DNA from: an uncultured Eubacteriales bacterium
GTDB taxonomy: Bacteria; Bacillota; Clostridia; Oscillospirales; CAG-382
Length of the DNA stretch: 64,000 bases
Reading direction: 5' to 3'
Assembly: GCA_934502885.1 (NCBI GenBank)
Contig: CAKSUT010000006.1
Span: 1 to 64,000, forward strand
The notes under the pieces were generated by a model that did no database searches, was not told the DNA's origin, and saw only the letters and a list, made by a program, of their open reading frames with translations. Shown in pieces: positions 25,828 through 34,193 of the stretch; the first letter of the stretch is position 1; each line of letters starts with the position of its first letter. The position numbers and the translations under genes are program-made.

Positions 25828-26073
25828 GAGCAAAACGAAATTTTTAAGAAAATTTTTTCGACTAATCTTCCCATGCCATATGCCGCTTCCGGTACGCTTT
25901 GACTCATCAAAAAGCATCTCTGGCACTGCCTTTTGGCTTTCCGGGTTATGACACCATGCGCAGCGAAGATTGCACCTCTTGAAAAACATTGCCGTCCGAA
26001 TACCCGGAGCGTCAAGGAACGATGCTCTTTGAATATCGAATATTGTTGCGGAATTTCTTCCACTTTCAAGCAT
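25810..26073 (-). pseudogene. Truncated GRE activase gene (5' remnant)
   Basis: The first ~62 codons match the activase at 20257-21078 closely: IFDIQ, DAPGIRT, CNLRCAWCHNPES and QKAVPEMLFD are all kept, and the DNA aligns with 20880-21060. Then the cluster motif CTGCG has become RTGSG and the frame runs into unrelated sequence at the IclR promoter. About 210 codons are missing. Its ATG shares a base with the GRE2 stop (TAATG), the coupling normal for a GRE-activase pair, so GRE2 once had its own activase. Confidence 0.9.
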
Positions 26074-28196
26074 TATCTCTGCTCCGTCCTTTTGATTATA
26101 TCGTTCTGCATACACTCGGAAAGTCTCACGAAATAGTCGGAAAAGCCCGTCACTCTGACACGGAGATTAGCGTAGTTTTCCGGAGTTTTCTTTGCGTTCA
26201 GCAAATCTTCCTTTGACACATAGGTGAGCTGAAAATGAACTCCGCCGTTTTTGAAGTAGGTCTCGAAAAGATAAACAAGCTTCTCAAAGCTCTCGTCGTT
26301 TCCGACAAGCTCAGGGTCGAGAGATATATTCGTGACTGTCGAACCGCAGGCTATGGCGTGAGGGTCCGCCTTGGCAAGCGAATTGAGAAGAGCCGTGAGT
26401 CCGCTCCTGTCTCTGCCCTCGCTCTGACCGAAGCCGAATTTCAGCATATCGCCCGAGCGTCTGCCGTCGGGAGTGGCTGCGGTTATAGTTCCTAACTGTC
26501 GGTGGTGGTCATTGTAGCCGACAAGATCGCCTATAAGGAAGTGATAGCCGAAAACATTGGTTTTATCCTTGAGGTAACGGTACATACTGTCATAAAACCG
26601 CCGTGCGACCGAATTTGACGTCTCGTCGTCATTGCCGAAGAAATGTCCTGTTTTGATAATCGTTTCACGAAGCTCTTCGAAACCTTTCCAGTCGGCGTTA
26701 AGCGCTGCGATAAGGTCGGTCATCGCAACCCTTTTCTCATCGAAAACAAACTGCTTCACAACAATAAGAGAATCGATAACGTTCGTAATTCCGAGAAGCA
26801 TGGGAGACGCTATCGCAACCCTGCCGCCGCCCTTTGTGAGGCTCAGCGCATTCTCGATACAGCCGTTGAAGAAAAGACTTGAAACATAGTCGGTGTCTCT
26901 TGCACGGATAAGATTGTATTTATCGTCGTAATCGCATATTATATCCATGGTCTCACAGAGCTTTTTCTCAAACAATGCGAAGAACTCGTCGAAGTCGGCA
27001 CACTCGGCAAGCTTTTCGGAGTCGTCACGGAAAAGGTCGGTAACACAGCGAAGTATGTTGCCCTTTGAATTACCGCCTGTTATCGAACCGAGAAATGCAG
27101 GCTCGTTGCATCCGACCGTTGTATAGCCGGTCGCCGTCTCAAAGGGAATGCCGCATATTTCGGTGTAACACTTCAAACGCTTTTCGTCATTTGTAAAAGC
27201 AAAACGCTTATACCTGTCGTGTCTTTCGGTATCAAGGACAAAGCGGAACACCTCGTGCGGAGTTTTCTCTGTCCACCTCAGCGTTATCTGCGGACAGAAT
27301 ATCGGAAGCTCGGCAAGGCTTTCCACGATAAGTCGGGAAATATCGCAAAAGGCGTCTTCGCCGTTCGGAAGATATCCTCCGATGCAGAAATGCGACTCTC
27401 CGCCTCGTGTGAAATTGGGGCTGTTTACACTCGTTTTCGCCTGGAGCATTAAGAAAAGCTCCTGCAGGTATTGTTTTGCTTCGTCACGTGTCAGAGTGCC
27501 GTCGGCGAGATCCTTTTCATAAAAAGGCGCAAGATATCTGTCAAGCGTTCCCACGCTGTCGGGATCCGCACTGTAGCAGATGTATATCGCAAGCACAGCT
27601 TCGTAAAAGGACGACGGTTTGGTTTTCGGCACCTTCAGAAGAGCCGTCGAAAGTCTTTCGAGATTTTCCCGATGTTCCGCTTTTTTCACCCTCTCCGCAA
27701 ATTCGGAAACTCTTTCCGAACACTTTTCTCCCCATGCAATAAACGCTTCCGCAACCTTTTTCAGCGACTCAAGGTAATTGATTTCTTCTTGTTTTGTATG
27801 CTTTGATATCGAGTCGTCTATTTCCCCGATGATGCCGACAATTCCCTTTTCCAACACCCTTTTATAGTCGGCTGTTGCGTGCTGCCACTCGTTTGTCGAG
27901 ATGCCGTCTATGTTTTTACAGTAGAAGTTCTTCATGAGAATTGCCTGTGTTTCACGGTAGCCTCCTCTGTTGAAGGCGTCGCCGACCACGGAGCCGTCAA
28001 AGCGAAAGAAGCCGGTAAAACACGAGTACTCCGTGATTTTCGGCTCTTGGTTTATGATATATTCGCAAAGTCTTTTTACGTCGCACTTTTCCCTCGGCAA
28101 AAGAAGGTCTTTGACGTCAAACTCGGTTTTCACGGGATTTACATACATTTCCCCACTAAGGGTAAGCTCTGTGAGCTTTTCAATTCTCTCTGTCAT
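26073..28196 (-). CDS. Glycyl radical enzyme GRE2 (C-x-E type)
   Basis: 707 residues from ATG 28196, chosen because GGAGG lies six bases upstream; 57 more in-frame codons upstream lie across the promoter and are excluded. The thiyl Cys is Cys363 in VGCNEP with Glu365 two residues on, the arrangement used by diol-dehydratase-type GREs. The radical loop is RVTGFSDYF with Gly684. A dehydration or C-X lyase reaction is plausible; the substrate is unknown. It is divergent from an AraC gene and followed only by a broken activase, so it must be activated in trans or be idle. Confidence 0.9.
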   Translation of the reverse strand: MTERIEKLTELTLSGEMYVNPVKTEFDVKDLLLPREKCDVKRLCEYIINQEPKITEYSCFTGFFRFDGSVVGDAFNRGGYRETQAILMKNFYCKNIDGISTNEWQHATADYKRVLEKGIVGIIGEIDDSISKHTKQEEINYLESLKKVAEAFIAWGEKCSERVSEFAERVKKAEHRENLERLSTALLKVPKTKPSSFYEAVLAIYICYSADPDSVGTLDRYLAPFYEKDLADGTLTRDEAKQYLQELFLMLQAKTSVNSPNFTRGGESHFCIGGYLPNGEDAFCDISRLIVESLAELPIFCPQITLRWTEKTPHEVFRFVLDTERHDRYKRFAFTNDEKRLKCYTEICGIPFETATGYTTVGCNEPAFLGSITGGNSKGNILRCVTDLFRDDSEKLAECADFDEFFALFEKKLCETMDIICDYDDKYNLIRARDTDYVSSLFFNGCIENALSLTKGGGRVAIASPMLLGITNVIDSLIVVKQFVFDEKRVAMTDLIAALNADWKGFEELRETIIKTGHFFGNDDETSNSVARRFYDSMYRYLKDKTNVFGYHFLIGDLVGYNDHHRQLGTITAATPDGRRSGDMLKFGFGQSEGRDRSGLTALLNSLAKADPHAIACGSTVTNISLDPELVGNDESFEKLVYLFETYFKNGGVHFQLTYVSKEDLLNAKKTPENYANLRVRVTGFSDYFVRLSECMQNDIIKRTEQR

Positions 28197-28229
28197 GGTT
28201 TTCCTCCGATAATGAAATTTTACGTCTTC

Positions 28230-28257
28230 ATTATACTTTGCCGTCGGAAAATGTAAA
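28230..28257 (-). promoter_or_regulatory. Sigma-A promoter of GRE2
   Basis: Minus-strand TTTACA (28252-28257), 16-bp spacer, TATAAT (28230-28235), about 35 bases before the GRE2 ATG. Confidence 0.75.
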
Positions 28258-28339
28258 TGTGAAACGCTACGTTTTTGTGATTTATTACTGTCGGATTTCA
28301 AAAAAAGCGTGTTTGTGCAAAGTGTTTGCAAATTATTCA

Positions 28340-28368
28340 TTGCAATGCTTCGGCAAACGTGATACAAT
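28340..28368 (+). promoter_or_regulatory. Sigma-A promoter of AraC-type gene 1
   Basis: TTGCAA (28340-28345), 17-bp spacer, TACAAT (28363-28368). The first in-frame ATG (28367) lies inside this -10 box, so translation must begin downstream, at GTG 28400. Confidence 0.75.
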
Positions 28369-28399
28369 GCGAATATACTTCAAAAAGGATGTGTCAGGC

Positions 28400-29188
28400 G
28401 TGAAAGTGTTTCCGGACGAAAAAACCGTCATTTCAAAAATACACTCGGTCAACAGATACGACAGAGACACCGTGCCGAAGGTGCCGAACGAATACAGCTC
28501 TTCACTCGGTCATTACGAGCTGATATACATCTTGAACGGAGAAGTACTCGTCATGGCCGACGGAACCGAGATGCAAGATCTTCCCGGCACAATAAGGTAC
28601 CTCCCCAAAGGCAGGATGAAAGGAAAATATACGTCGCTTCCGTACAAGGTTCCGTTTTCATGTATAGACATATATTTCGACACCGATTCCGCAATGCCGC
28701 TCCACGCCTTCAACTTTGAAGCGGACAGAGAGTATCGCGACAAATTCGCAAGGCTTCTCGGCATTTGGCAAAAGAAAGATATAAATTATTACGCCGTATC
28801 GATGGCGGTTTTCTACGATTTAATTGCGTGTCTGCAAAACGAGGCGGGAGGGTACCTTTCGGGCGCACAGCGAAAATATATGGAAAAGGCTCACGAATAT
28901 GCGGTAAGGCATTTTACCGACGCCGACTTCGACTATTCCGCTCTTTGCCGCGAAACGGGACTGAAATACTCTCATTTCAGCGTGCTTTTCGGAAAAAACT
29001 ACGGTATGTCTCCGGTGAAGTACATAACAAAAATGCGTGTCGATTACGCAAAGGAGCTTCTTATCACCGGGCGTTACACTGTCACACAGATTGCCGAAAT
29101 GTGCGGTTTCTCGGACGTATACTATTTTTCTGCGGTGTTCAAAAAGGAAACCGGCTTTTCACCGACAAGGTACTCGGTCATTACATGA
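28400..29188 (+). CDS. AraC-family regulator 1 (divergent to GRE2)
   Basis: 262 residues from GTG 28400, which has AAAAAGGA ten bases upstream; the ATG at 28367 is in the promoter. An N-terminal cupin-like sensor (YELIYILNGEVLVMADG) precedes a two-HTH AraC domain ending IAEMCGFSDVYYFSAVFKK. It probably activates GRE2 and perhaps GRE3, between which it lies. The last 85 bp of its second HTH coding region are identical to those of AraC regulator 2. Its stop abuts the stop of the convergent GRE3 gene with no bases between. Confidence 0.88.
   Translation: MKVFPDEKTVISKIHSVNRYDRDTVPKVPNEYSSSLGHYELIYILNGEVLVMADGTEMQDLPGTIRYLPKGRMKGKYTSLPYKVPFSCIDIYFDTDSAMPLHAFNFEADREYRDKFARLLGIWQKKDINYYAVSMAVFYDLIACLQNEAGGYLSGAQRKYMEKAHEYAVRHFTDADFDYSALCRETGLKYSHFSVLFGKNYGMSPVKYITKMRVDYAKELLITGRYTVTQIAEMCGFSDVYYFSAVFKKETGFSPTRYSVIT
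29084..29168. repeat. 85-bp exact repeat, copy 1 (AraC regulator 1)
   Basis: Identical, base for base, to 32259-32343 in AraC regulator 2, coding for TQIAEMCGFSDVYYFSAV and onward. The proteins upstream of it are only distantly alike. Confidence 0.95.
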
Positions 29189-31423
29189 TCATTTATAGAA
29201 ATTTCTTGTAATAACCTCCTTCTGCCATTCGGGAGAAAGCGAGGTAAACTTAGCCGAAAATCCGCAAACTCTCACGATTAAGTCGGGATACTTTTCGGGA
29301 TTCTTCTGTGCGTCAAGCAAGGTTTCCTTTGATACGCAGTTAAGCTGAAGAGATTCAACCGCTGTTCTTGCCGCAGTCCTCAAAAACGCCTCGCATACGT
29401 CAAGAGGTGTTGTCCCCGGGAGAATTATATTCAGCACATTATCACCGGCAAGCTCCGTCTTGTCAAGCGCCGCCATAGAATTTATTACATCGGTAACAAA
29501 CGGAATTTTTTTAAGTCTTGACGGGGTAAGACCCTGTGAAAAATAGTCGCCGTTGTATCTTCCGTCAGGTGTGGCAAGCGTTTGTTCTCCCCAAAATCTT
29601 ATTTCCGTGTAGGTCAAATGTCCGAGTTTTACCCTTCCGCCGTATTGTCCCGTAAGCTCTGACAGCATTTTGTAAAGATCCGTGTTAAACCTTTTCGCCA
29701 AAGCACAGGATTCTTTACTTCCGTCACCCCAACCGCAGCAGTTTATTGCATCAAGACGCATTTCATCATGCCCGTTCCAGTTGTTTCTTACCGCACCGAG
29801 CATTTCTTTCAGCGTATATTTTCTTTTGTCAAAGCAAAGCGTTTTAATCGCCAGAAGAGAATCAACAATATTTGGAAATCCGACGCACATATAAGTTTCG
29901 TCACTATACCTTGAACCGTTGTTTGTAAAATCGCTTCTGTTTTCTATGCAATCTCCGAACAGCGACGAAAAAAGCGGCAGCGGGTCAACCTGTTTCCAAA
30001 TATGTCCGCCTATTGCGGTGATTCTGTTTCTTTCTTTGAAAAGTGTATTTATATTGTCACAGGTTATTTTATATACTTTCTCAAAGCTCTCTGCATTGTC
30101 AATAGCGTCAAAGTGCATGCCTACTTCATCCATCATATCCGTACGGTTATGGATTTGATATTCAAACGCTTTTAGGAGATTAACGTAATTTCCGCCGTCT
30201 TTGCGACCGCAGCAATTTTCTTGTATCCCCCAACAGCCGGCTACAACATAATCTCTCGCATCCTCTTCGGATATGCCGCTTCTTATAAGCGCAGGAATTG
30301 TTGAGTCATCATTATGATACAGAATCGTACTTGTTCCGTGTATCACAGGCTCGTCAATCAAATCAAGATATTCTTTCGGCGAATCTGCCGAAAAACGGCA
30401 TTTTATTTTAGGAAATATAATCTTTTCTTCGGCATTTGCTTTCAGAAATATTTTTGTAAGATCATTAAACAGCGGTTTTCCGTCTTTGTCACAGCCGCCG
30501 AGAACATAGGTGTTTTCAAGCTCATGATCTGCATATCCCACCATTTTTCCGTCATGGTCATAGGAACAGTCGAAGATAATTAAAAACTGTGAGACAAGCT
30601 CAAATGCCTCATCCTTTGTCATTCTGCCGAAATTTATATCCGCCTCGTAAAAAGGCAGCAAATCCATGTCGACACGACCGAAGGAGTTCGGTCCGATTCC
30701 TTCGAGTGAACCCATGACCTTTCGCATAAAGGCATACGTGTTCAGTGCTTCATAAAATGTTTCGGGTTTTTCCCACGGACAGCGTCTTGCCGAAGCCGAA
30801 ATCCTTTTCAGATTTGTATTATCAGGTTGTGCTTTTAATAATTCATCCGCCTTATCAGCGAACTTTTCACTTATTTTTTTTACGCATAGCAGTCCCTCGC
30901 ATACTGAGGATAAAAACTGCTTTTCCTCGGCATTTCCCGCAGCGTTTAATGCGTTTCTTGCATCTTTATATACGCCTTTTAATCCTTTTTCAAAAATCGG
31001 TCTGTGATTTATCAAAAAATGCTGCGTGTCATCGTTATATGCGCCGCATATCAGGTAAAACCTCTCTTTCATCTGACGATTTTTCAAATCCCATGTTTCC
31101 TTATCCTGTTCCCTGAATTTATGGGAGTTTTTCCAATATGTCCAGCCGCCGATATGCCTTGCTCCGTGATAGTCTCTCGCTCCGTCGGAAAACCCCGGAA
31201 TAATTCCCGTTTCATAGTAAAACGGTGCATATTCAAACAAAACAGGCTCCGCAATGTCCGAAATTATTCTATATTGCAAAACCTTCATATCGTATGCTGA
31301 CATATTTTTGTCATATAGCGCATCAAGCCTTTTTGTACCGTCCTCAAGATACTTTTTCGCATTCTCGTACGACACGATACTGTAATAATTCTTGATTTCA
31401 TTACGCAATTCATTATATTTCAT
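29189..31423 (-). CDS. Glycyl radical enzyme GRE3 (unusual C-W-G site)
   Basis: 744 residues from ATG 31423 (GGCGGGAG just upstream). The thiyl Cys is probably Cys397 in VAGCWGIQ; the dehydratase Glu is replaced by Gly and bulky Trp occupies the middle position. The radical loop is RVCGFSAKF with Gly721, with a Cys beside the radical Gly where Ser or Thr is usual. The gene is more AT-rich than its neighbours. It has no activase of its own. It is divergent from AraC regulator 2, mirroring the AraC-GRE2 module. Confidence 0.9.
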   Translation of the reverse strand: MKYNELRNEIKNYYSIVSYENAKKYLEDGTKRLDALYDKNMSAYDMKVLQYRIISDIAEPVLFEYAPFYYETGIIPGFSDGARDYHGARHIGGWTYWKNSHKFREQDKETWDLKNRQMKERFYLICGAYNDDTQHFLINHRPIFEKGLKGVYKDARNALNAAGNAEEKQFLSSVCEGLLCVKKISEKFADKADELLKAQPDNTNLKRISASARRCPWEKPETFYEALNTYAFMRKVMGSLEGIGPNSFGRVDMDLLPFYEADINFGRMTKDEAFELVSQFLIIFDCSYDHDGKMVGYADHELENTYVLGGCDKDGKPLFNDLTKIFLKANAEEKIIFPKIKCRFSADSPKEYLDLIDEPVIHGTSTILYHNDDSTIPALIRSGISEEDARDYVVAGCWGIQENCCGRKDGGNYVNLLKAFEYQIHNRTDMMDEVGMHFDAIDNAESFEKVYKITCDNINTLFKERNRITAIGGHIWKQVDPLPLFSSLFGDCIENRSDFTNNGSRYSDETYMCVGFPNIVDSLLAIKTLCFDKRKYTLKEMLGAVRNNWNGHDEMRLDAINCCGWGDGSKESCALAKRFNTDLYKMLSELTGQYGGRVKLGHLTYTEIRFWGEQTLATPDGRYNGDYFSQGLTPSRLKKIPFVTDVINSMAALDKTELAGDNVLNIILPGTTPLDVCEAFLRTAARTAVESLQLNCVSKETLLDAQKNPEKYPDLIVRVCGFSAKFTSLSPEWQKEVITRNFYK

Positions 31424-31461
31424 TTTTCTCCCGCCTTTCCGCAAGTTTTTCTTGCACTCAT

Positions 31462-31490
31462 ATTATAACATTCACCGCACACAATGTAAA
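31462..31490 (-). promoter_or_regulatory. Sigma-A promoter of GRE3
   Basis: Minus-strand TTTACA (31485-31490), 17-bp spacer, TATAAT (31462-31467). Confidence 0.8.
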
Positions 31491-31547
31491 TATATAATAA
31501 GGACTTTTTGTGAAATAAGGAAATTGTTTCAATGCGTTCATACGTAC

Positions 31548-31575
31548 TTTTCATGTGTGCCGTATCATGTATGAT
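31548..31575 (+). promoter_or_regulatory. Possible promoter of AraC-type gene 2
   Basis: TTTTCA (31548-31553), 16-bp spacer, TATGAT (31570-31575), about 38 bases before the ATG. The -35 is weak, as expected for a regulated promoter. Confidence 0.45.
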
Positions 31576-31613
31576 GTGTATATACAGTGCGACTGTAAAG
31601 GAAGTTAATTGTC

Positions 31614-32357
31614 ATGCGTTTTGAAAATTTGAGAATTAAGGAAACGGATATTGTGGTAAGATTCACGCCGGATGCGATGAATTTTACATCAACCTCAAAA
31701 AAACATCACATTGTTGGTATACAAATCAGCGGCAAAGCTGAACATATTTTCGCCGACAAATCCTTTGTCATGGGAGAAAGCTGTGTGTATTTTCTCAATC
31801 AAACGGACGATTACAGTGTAAAAGTACTTGAAAAAGGTGTGGCATTCTCGGTTCATTTCAAGACCTATGAACCGATTGAGACCGACAGCTTTTGTGTAAA
31901 AATCAACAATCCTCGTAAAATCATCGGTCTCCTCGAAAGAATCGAGCGCTTATATTTATCGGCTTCGGACGAGCTTTCCTTGATGTCAAAAGTATATGAT
32001 CTGTGTTCCGAGATATCTTTGGCCCGCAGCCGCCGGTATCATCATTCGGACGAAAGGATTTTCCGTTCAGCCGAGTACATGAAGACACATTTTTCTTCCG
32101 TCGACTGCCTTGCATCGGCGGCACAGCTTTGCAGGGTATCGAGAAGACACTTCAACACTCTTTTCAAGAAGCATTACGAAACAACCCCAAATAAGTATCT
32201 TACCGATTTGCGAATCGCCCACGCTAAAAAGCTGTTGTCCGCAGACGGACTCTCCGTAACACAGATTGCCGAAATGTGCGGTTTCTCGGACGTATACTAT
32301 TTTTCTGCGGTGTTCAAAAAGGAAACCGGCTTTTCACCGACAAAATACCCGTTCTGA
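31614..32357 (+). CDS. AraC-family regulator 2 (divergent to GRE3)
   Basis: 247 residues. A sensor domain (HHIVGIQISGKAEHIFADKS) precedes a two-HTH AraC DNA-binding domain (LASAAQLCRVSRRHFNTLF and IAEMCGFSDVYYFS). AAAGGA precedes the ATG. By position it controls GRE3. Its final 85 bp of HTH sequence match AraC regulator 1 exactly although the rest is divergent. Confidence 0.9.
   Translation: MRFENLRIKETDIVVRFTPDAMNFTSTSKKHHIVGIQISGKAEHIFADKSFVMGESCVYFLNQTDDYSVKVLEKGVAFSVHFKTYEPIETDSFCVKINNPRKIIGLLERIERLYLSASDELSLMSKVYDLCSEISLARSRRYHHSDERIFRSAEYMKTHFSSVDCLASAAQLCRVSRRHFNTLFKKHYETTPNKYLTDLRIAHAKKLLSADGLSVTQIAEMCGFSDVYYFSAVFKKETGFSPTKYPF
32259..32343. repeat. 85-bp exact repeat, copy 2 (AraC regulator 2)
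   Basis: Partner of 29084-29168 (offset 3175 bp, same orientation). Confidence 0.95.
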
Positions 32358-32371
32358 ACGGTCGATAACGC

Positions 32372-32400
32372 TTGACAAAACGCACGGTAAGTGGTACAAT
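32372..32400 (+). promoter_or_regulatory. Consensus sigma-A promoter of malQ
   Basis: Perfect TTGACA (32372-32377), 17-bp spacer, TACAAT (32395-32400). Confidence 0.88.
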
Positions 32401-32443
32401 ATACGCATGAACGGCGCACAGCGCAACGAAAGGTTTGGTTTTT

Positions 32444-33877
32444 ATGAAAAGAACAAGCGGTGTACTCATGCACATATCGTCGCTCCCCGGAGAATATTCC
32501 TGCGGAAGCTTCGGAAAGGAGGCCCTCGGTTTTATCGACTTTCTCGCCGACAGCGGCTTTACGATATGGCAGACTCTCCCGTTCGGACTTGTGGACGAGT
32601 GCAACTCTCCTTATAAATCGTATTCTGCCTTTGCCGGAAATCCTTACTTTGTTGACCTCCCCACACTACGCGAAGAGGGACTTGTCACCGACGACGAGCT
32701 TGAGCGTTTCCGTCAGCAGACTCCCTACAGCTGCGAATTCGTAAGGCTCTACCACACACGTTATTCGCTCCTCATGAATGCGTCAAAGCGCGTGAAGAAC
32801 CGCGAGGAAATAGAGAGCTTCATTGCCTCCGACAAATACCTCGCCGACTTCTGCCGTTTCATGGCGCTCAAGGCGGCAAACCGCGAGGCATACCATGCGG
32901 AATGGACGGTGTTCGACGCCGACGCAGAGATTGAGTTTATGTGGAAGTTCATTCAGTACGAATTCTTCCGTCAGTGGGCAAAGGTCAAAGAATACGCAAA
33001 CACCAAGGGTATAAAGATTGTCGGAGATATACCGATATACGTCGCTCCCGACAGCTGCGACGTCTGGGCAAACAAGGAGCAGTTTCTCGTTGACGAGGAC
33101 GGTCACCCGAGATGCGTTGCCGGAGTTCCGCCCGACTACTTCTCCGCAGACGGTCAGCTCTGGGGCAATCCGATATACGACTGGGCGCACATGAAAACCG
33201 ACGGCTACAAGTGGTGGAGAGACAGACTCTCTCATATGTTTGAAATGTTCGACGGCGTGAGAATCGACCACTTCCGTGCGTTTGAGTCGTACTGGTGCAT
33301 TCCTGCGGACGCAAAAACGGCACGTGAGGGCAAGTGGGAAAAGGGTCCGGGCAAGGAATTTATCGACGTAATAAACGAGGTAGCCGACGGCAGACTTGTA
33401 ATTGCGGAGGATCTCGGAGACATCACGGAGGACGTTGCGAAGCTCGTCGAATACAGCGGCTTCCCCGGGATGAGAGTGCTTCAGTTCGGTTTCCTTGACG
33501 ACGCCGACACTCCTCACAGACCGTACAACTATATAAACAACTGCGTCGCCTACACCGGAACGCACGACAACAACACGCTTCTCGGCTACGTTTGGGATCT
33601 CGACCCTGCGACACGAACGAAGCTTCTCGAATACTGCGGCTACACCGCTCCCGACTGGGACAGAGGCTATGACAGCATAGTCCGCACGATGTATGCAAGC
33701 GCCGCCGGTATTCTCATTTTGCCGATACAGGATCTTCTCGGCTACGGCTCTGACACAAGACTCAACATCCCCGGCAAGGCGGACGGCAACTGGCAGTACC
33801 GTGTCACGCACGATCAGCTCGGAAGCATAGACCGCGCAAAGTACAGAAGACTCAACTCCCTTTACGGAAGAAAGTAA
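32444..33877 (+). CDS. malQ: 4-alpha-glucanotransferase (GH77)
   Basis: 477 residues. It transfers alpha-1,4-glucan segments between maltodextrins in glycogen/maltose use. Catalytic residues are visible: nucleophile Asp275 in VRIDHFRAFE, acid/base Glu322 in IAEDLG, and the transition-state Asp in GTHDNNT. The N-terminus HISSLPGEYSCGSFG is typical of bacterial MalQ. ATG 32444 follows GAAAGG by ten bases. It is monocistronic, with its own promoter and terminator. Confidence 0.96.
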   Translation: MKRTSGVLMHISSLPGEYSCGSFGKEALGFIDFLADSGFTIWQTLPFGLVDECNSPYKSYSAFAGNPYFVDLPTLREEGLVTDDELERFRQQTPYSCEFVRLYHTRYSLLMNASKRVKNREEIESFIASDKYLADFCRFMALKAANREAYHAEWTVFDADAEIEFMWKFIQYEFFRQWAKVKEYANTKGIKIVGDIPIYVAPDSCDVWANKEQFLVDEDGHPRCVAGVPPDYFSADGQLWGNPIYDWAHMKTDGYKWWRDRLSHMFEMFDGVRIDHFRAFESYWCIPADAKTAREGKWEKGPGKEFIDVINEVADGRLVIAEDLGDITEDVAKLVEYSGFPGMRVLQFGFLDDADTPHRPYNYINNCVAYTGTHDNNTLLGYVWDLDPATRTKLLEYCGYTAPDWDRGYDSIVRTMYASAAGILILPIQDLLGYGSDTRLNIPGKADGNWQYRVTHDQLGSIDRAKYRRLNSLYGRK

Positions 33878-33952
33878 GACACTCTCGCCGCAGAACGTCT
33901 TTCCGCGGCGCGCTTAAAGTCCTGTTTATAGGACACGTAATGTAATAAAATA

Positions 33953-33987
33953 ATACCGCAGAGAAAAAAGCTCTGCGGTATCTTTTT
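33953..33987 (+). terminator. Terminator after malQ
   Basis: ATACCGCAGAG and CTCTGCGGTAT form an 11-bp perfect stem, followed by CTTTTTA. Confidence 0.92.
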
Positions 33988-34007
33988 ATGCAAAGGGGGA
34001 TTTTGCC

Positions 34008-34193
34008 GTGAAATACAAGGCACAGAAAAAGTATCTCGGCGAAAGCAGGCGTCAGCTCCGCGTATGGCTTGAGCGTGAAAAATACGAGCGGCTGAAGCGG
34101 AAAACGAGCGACAACGGCGTAAGTATATACCGTCTTGTCAACGATTTCGTTGACGGCTACCTCGGGTCGCCGGACGAACGAAGCCTCAAATGA
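34008..34193 (+). CDS. Small ribbon-helix-helix-like protein
   Basis: 61 residues from GTG 34008 with AAGGGGG upstream. The pattern RRQLRVWLEREKYERLKRKTSDNGVS then IYRLVNDFVDGYL fits a strand-helix-helix DNA-binding fold. It follows the malQ terminator closely and overlaps the 3' end of the convergent phosphatase gene by 8 bp. Target unknown; it might also be an antitoxin, but no toxin is adjacent. Confidence 0.6.
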   Translation: MKYKAQKKYLGESRRQLRVWLEREKYERLKRKTSDNGVSIYRLVNDFVDGYLGSPDERSLK

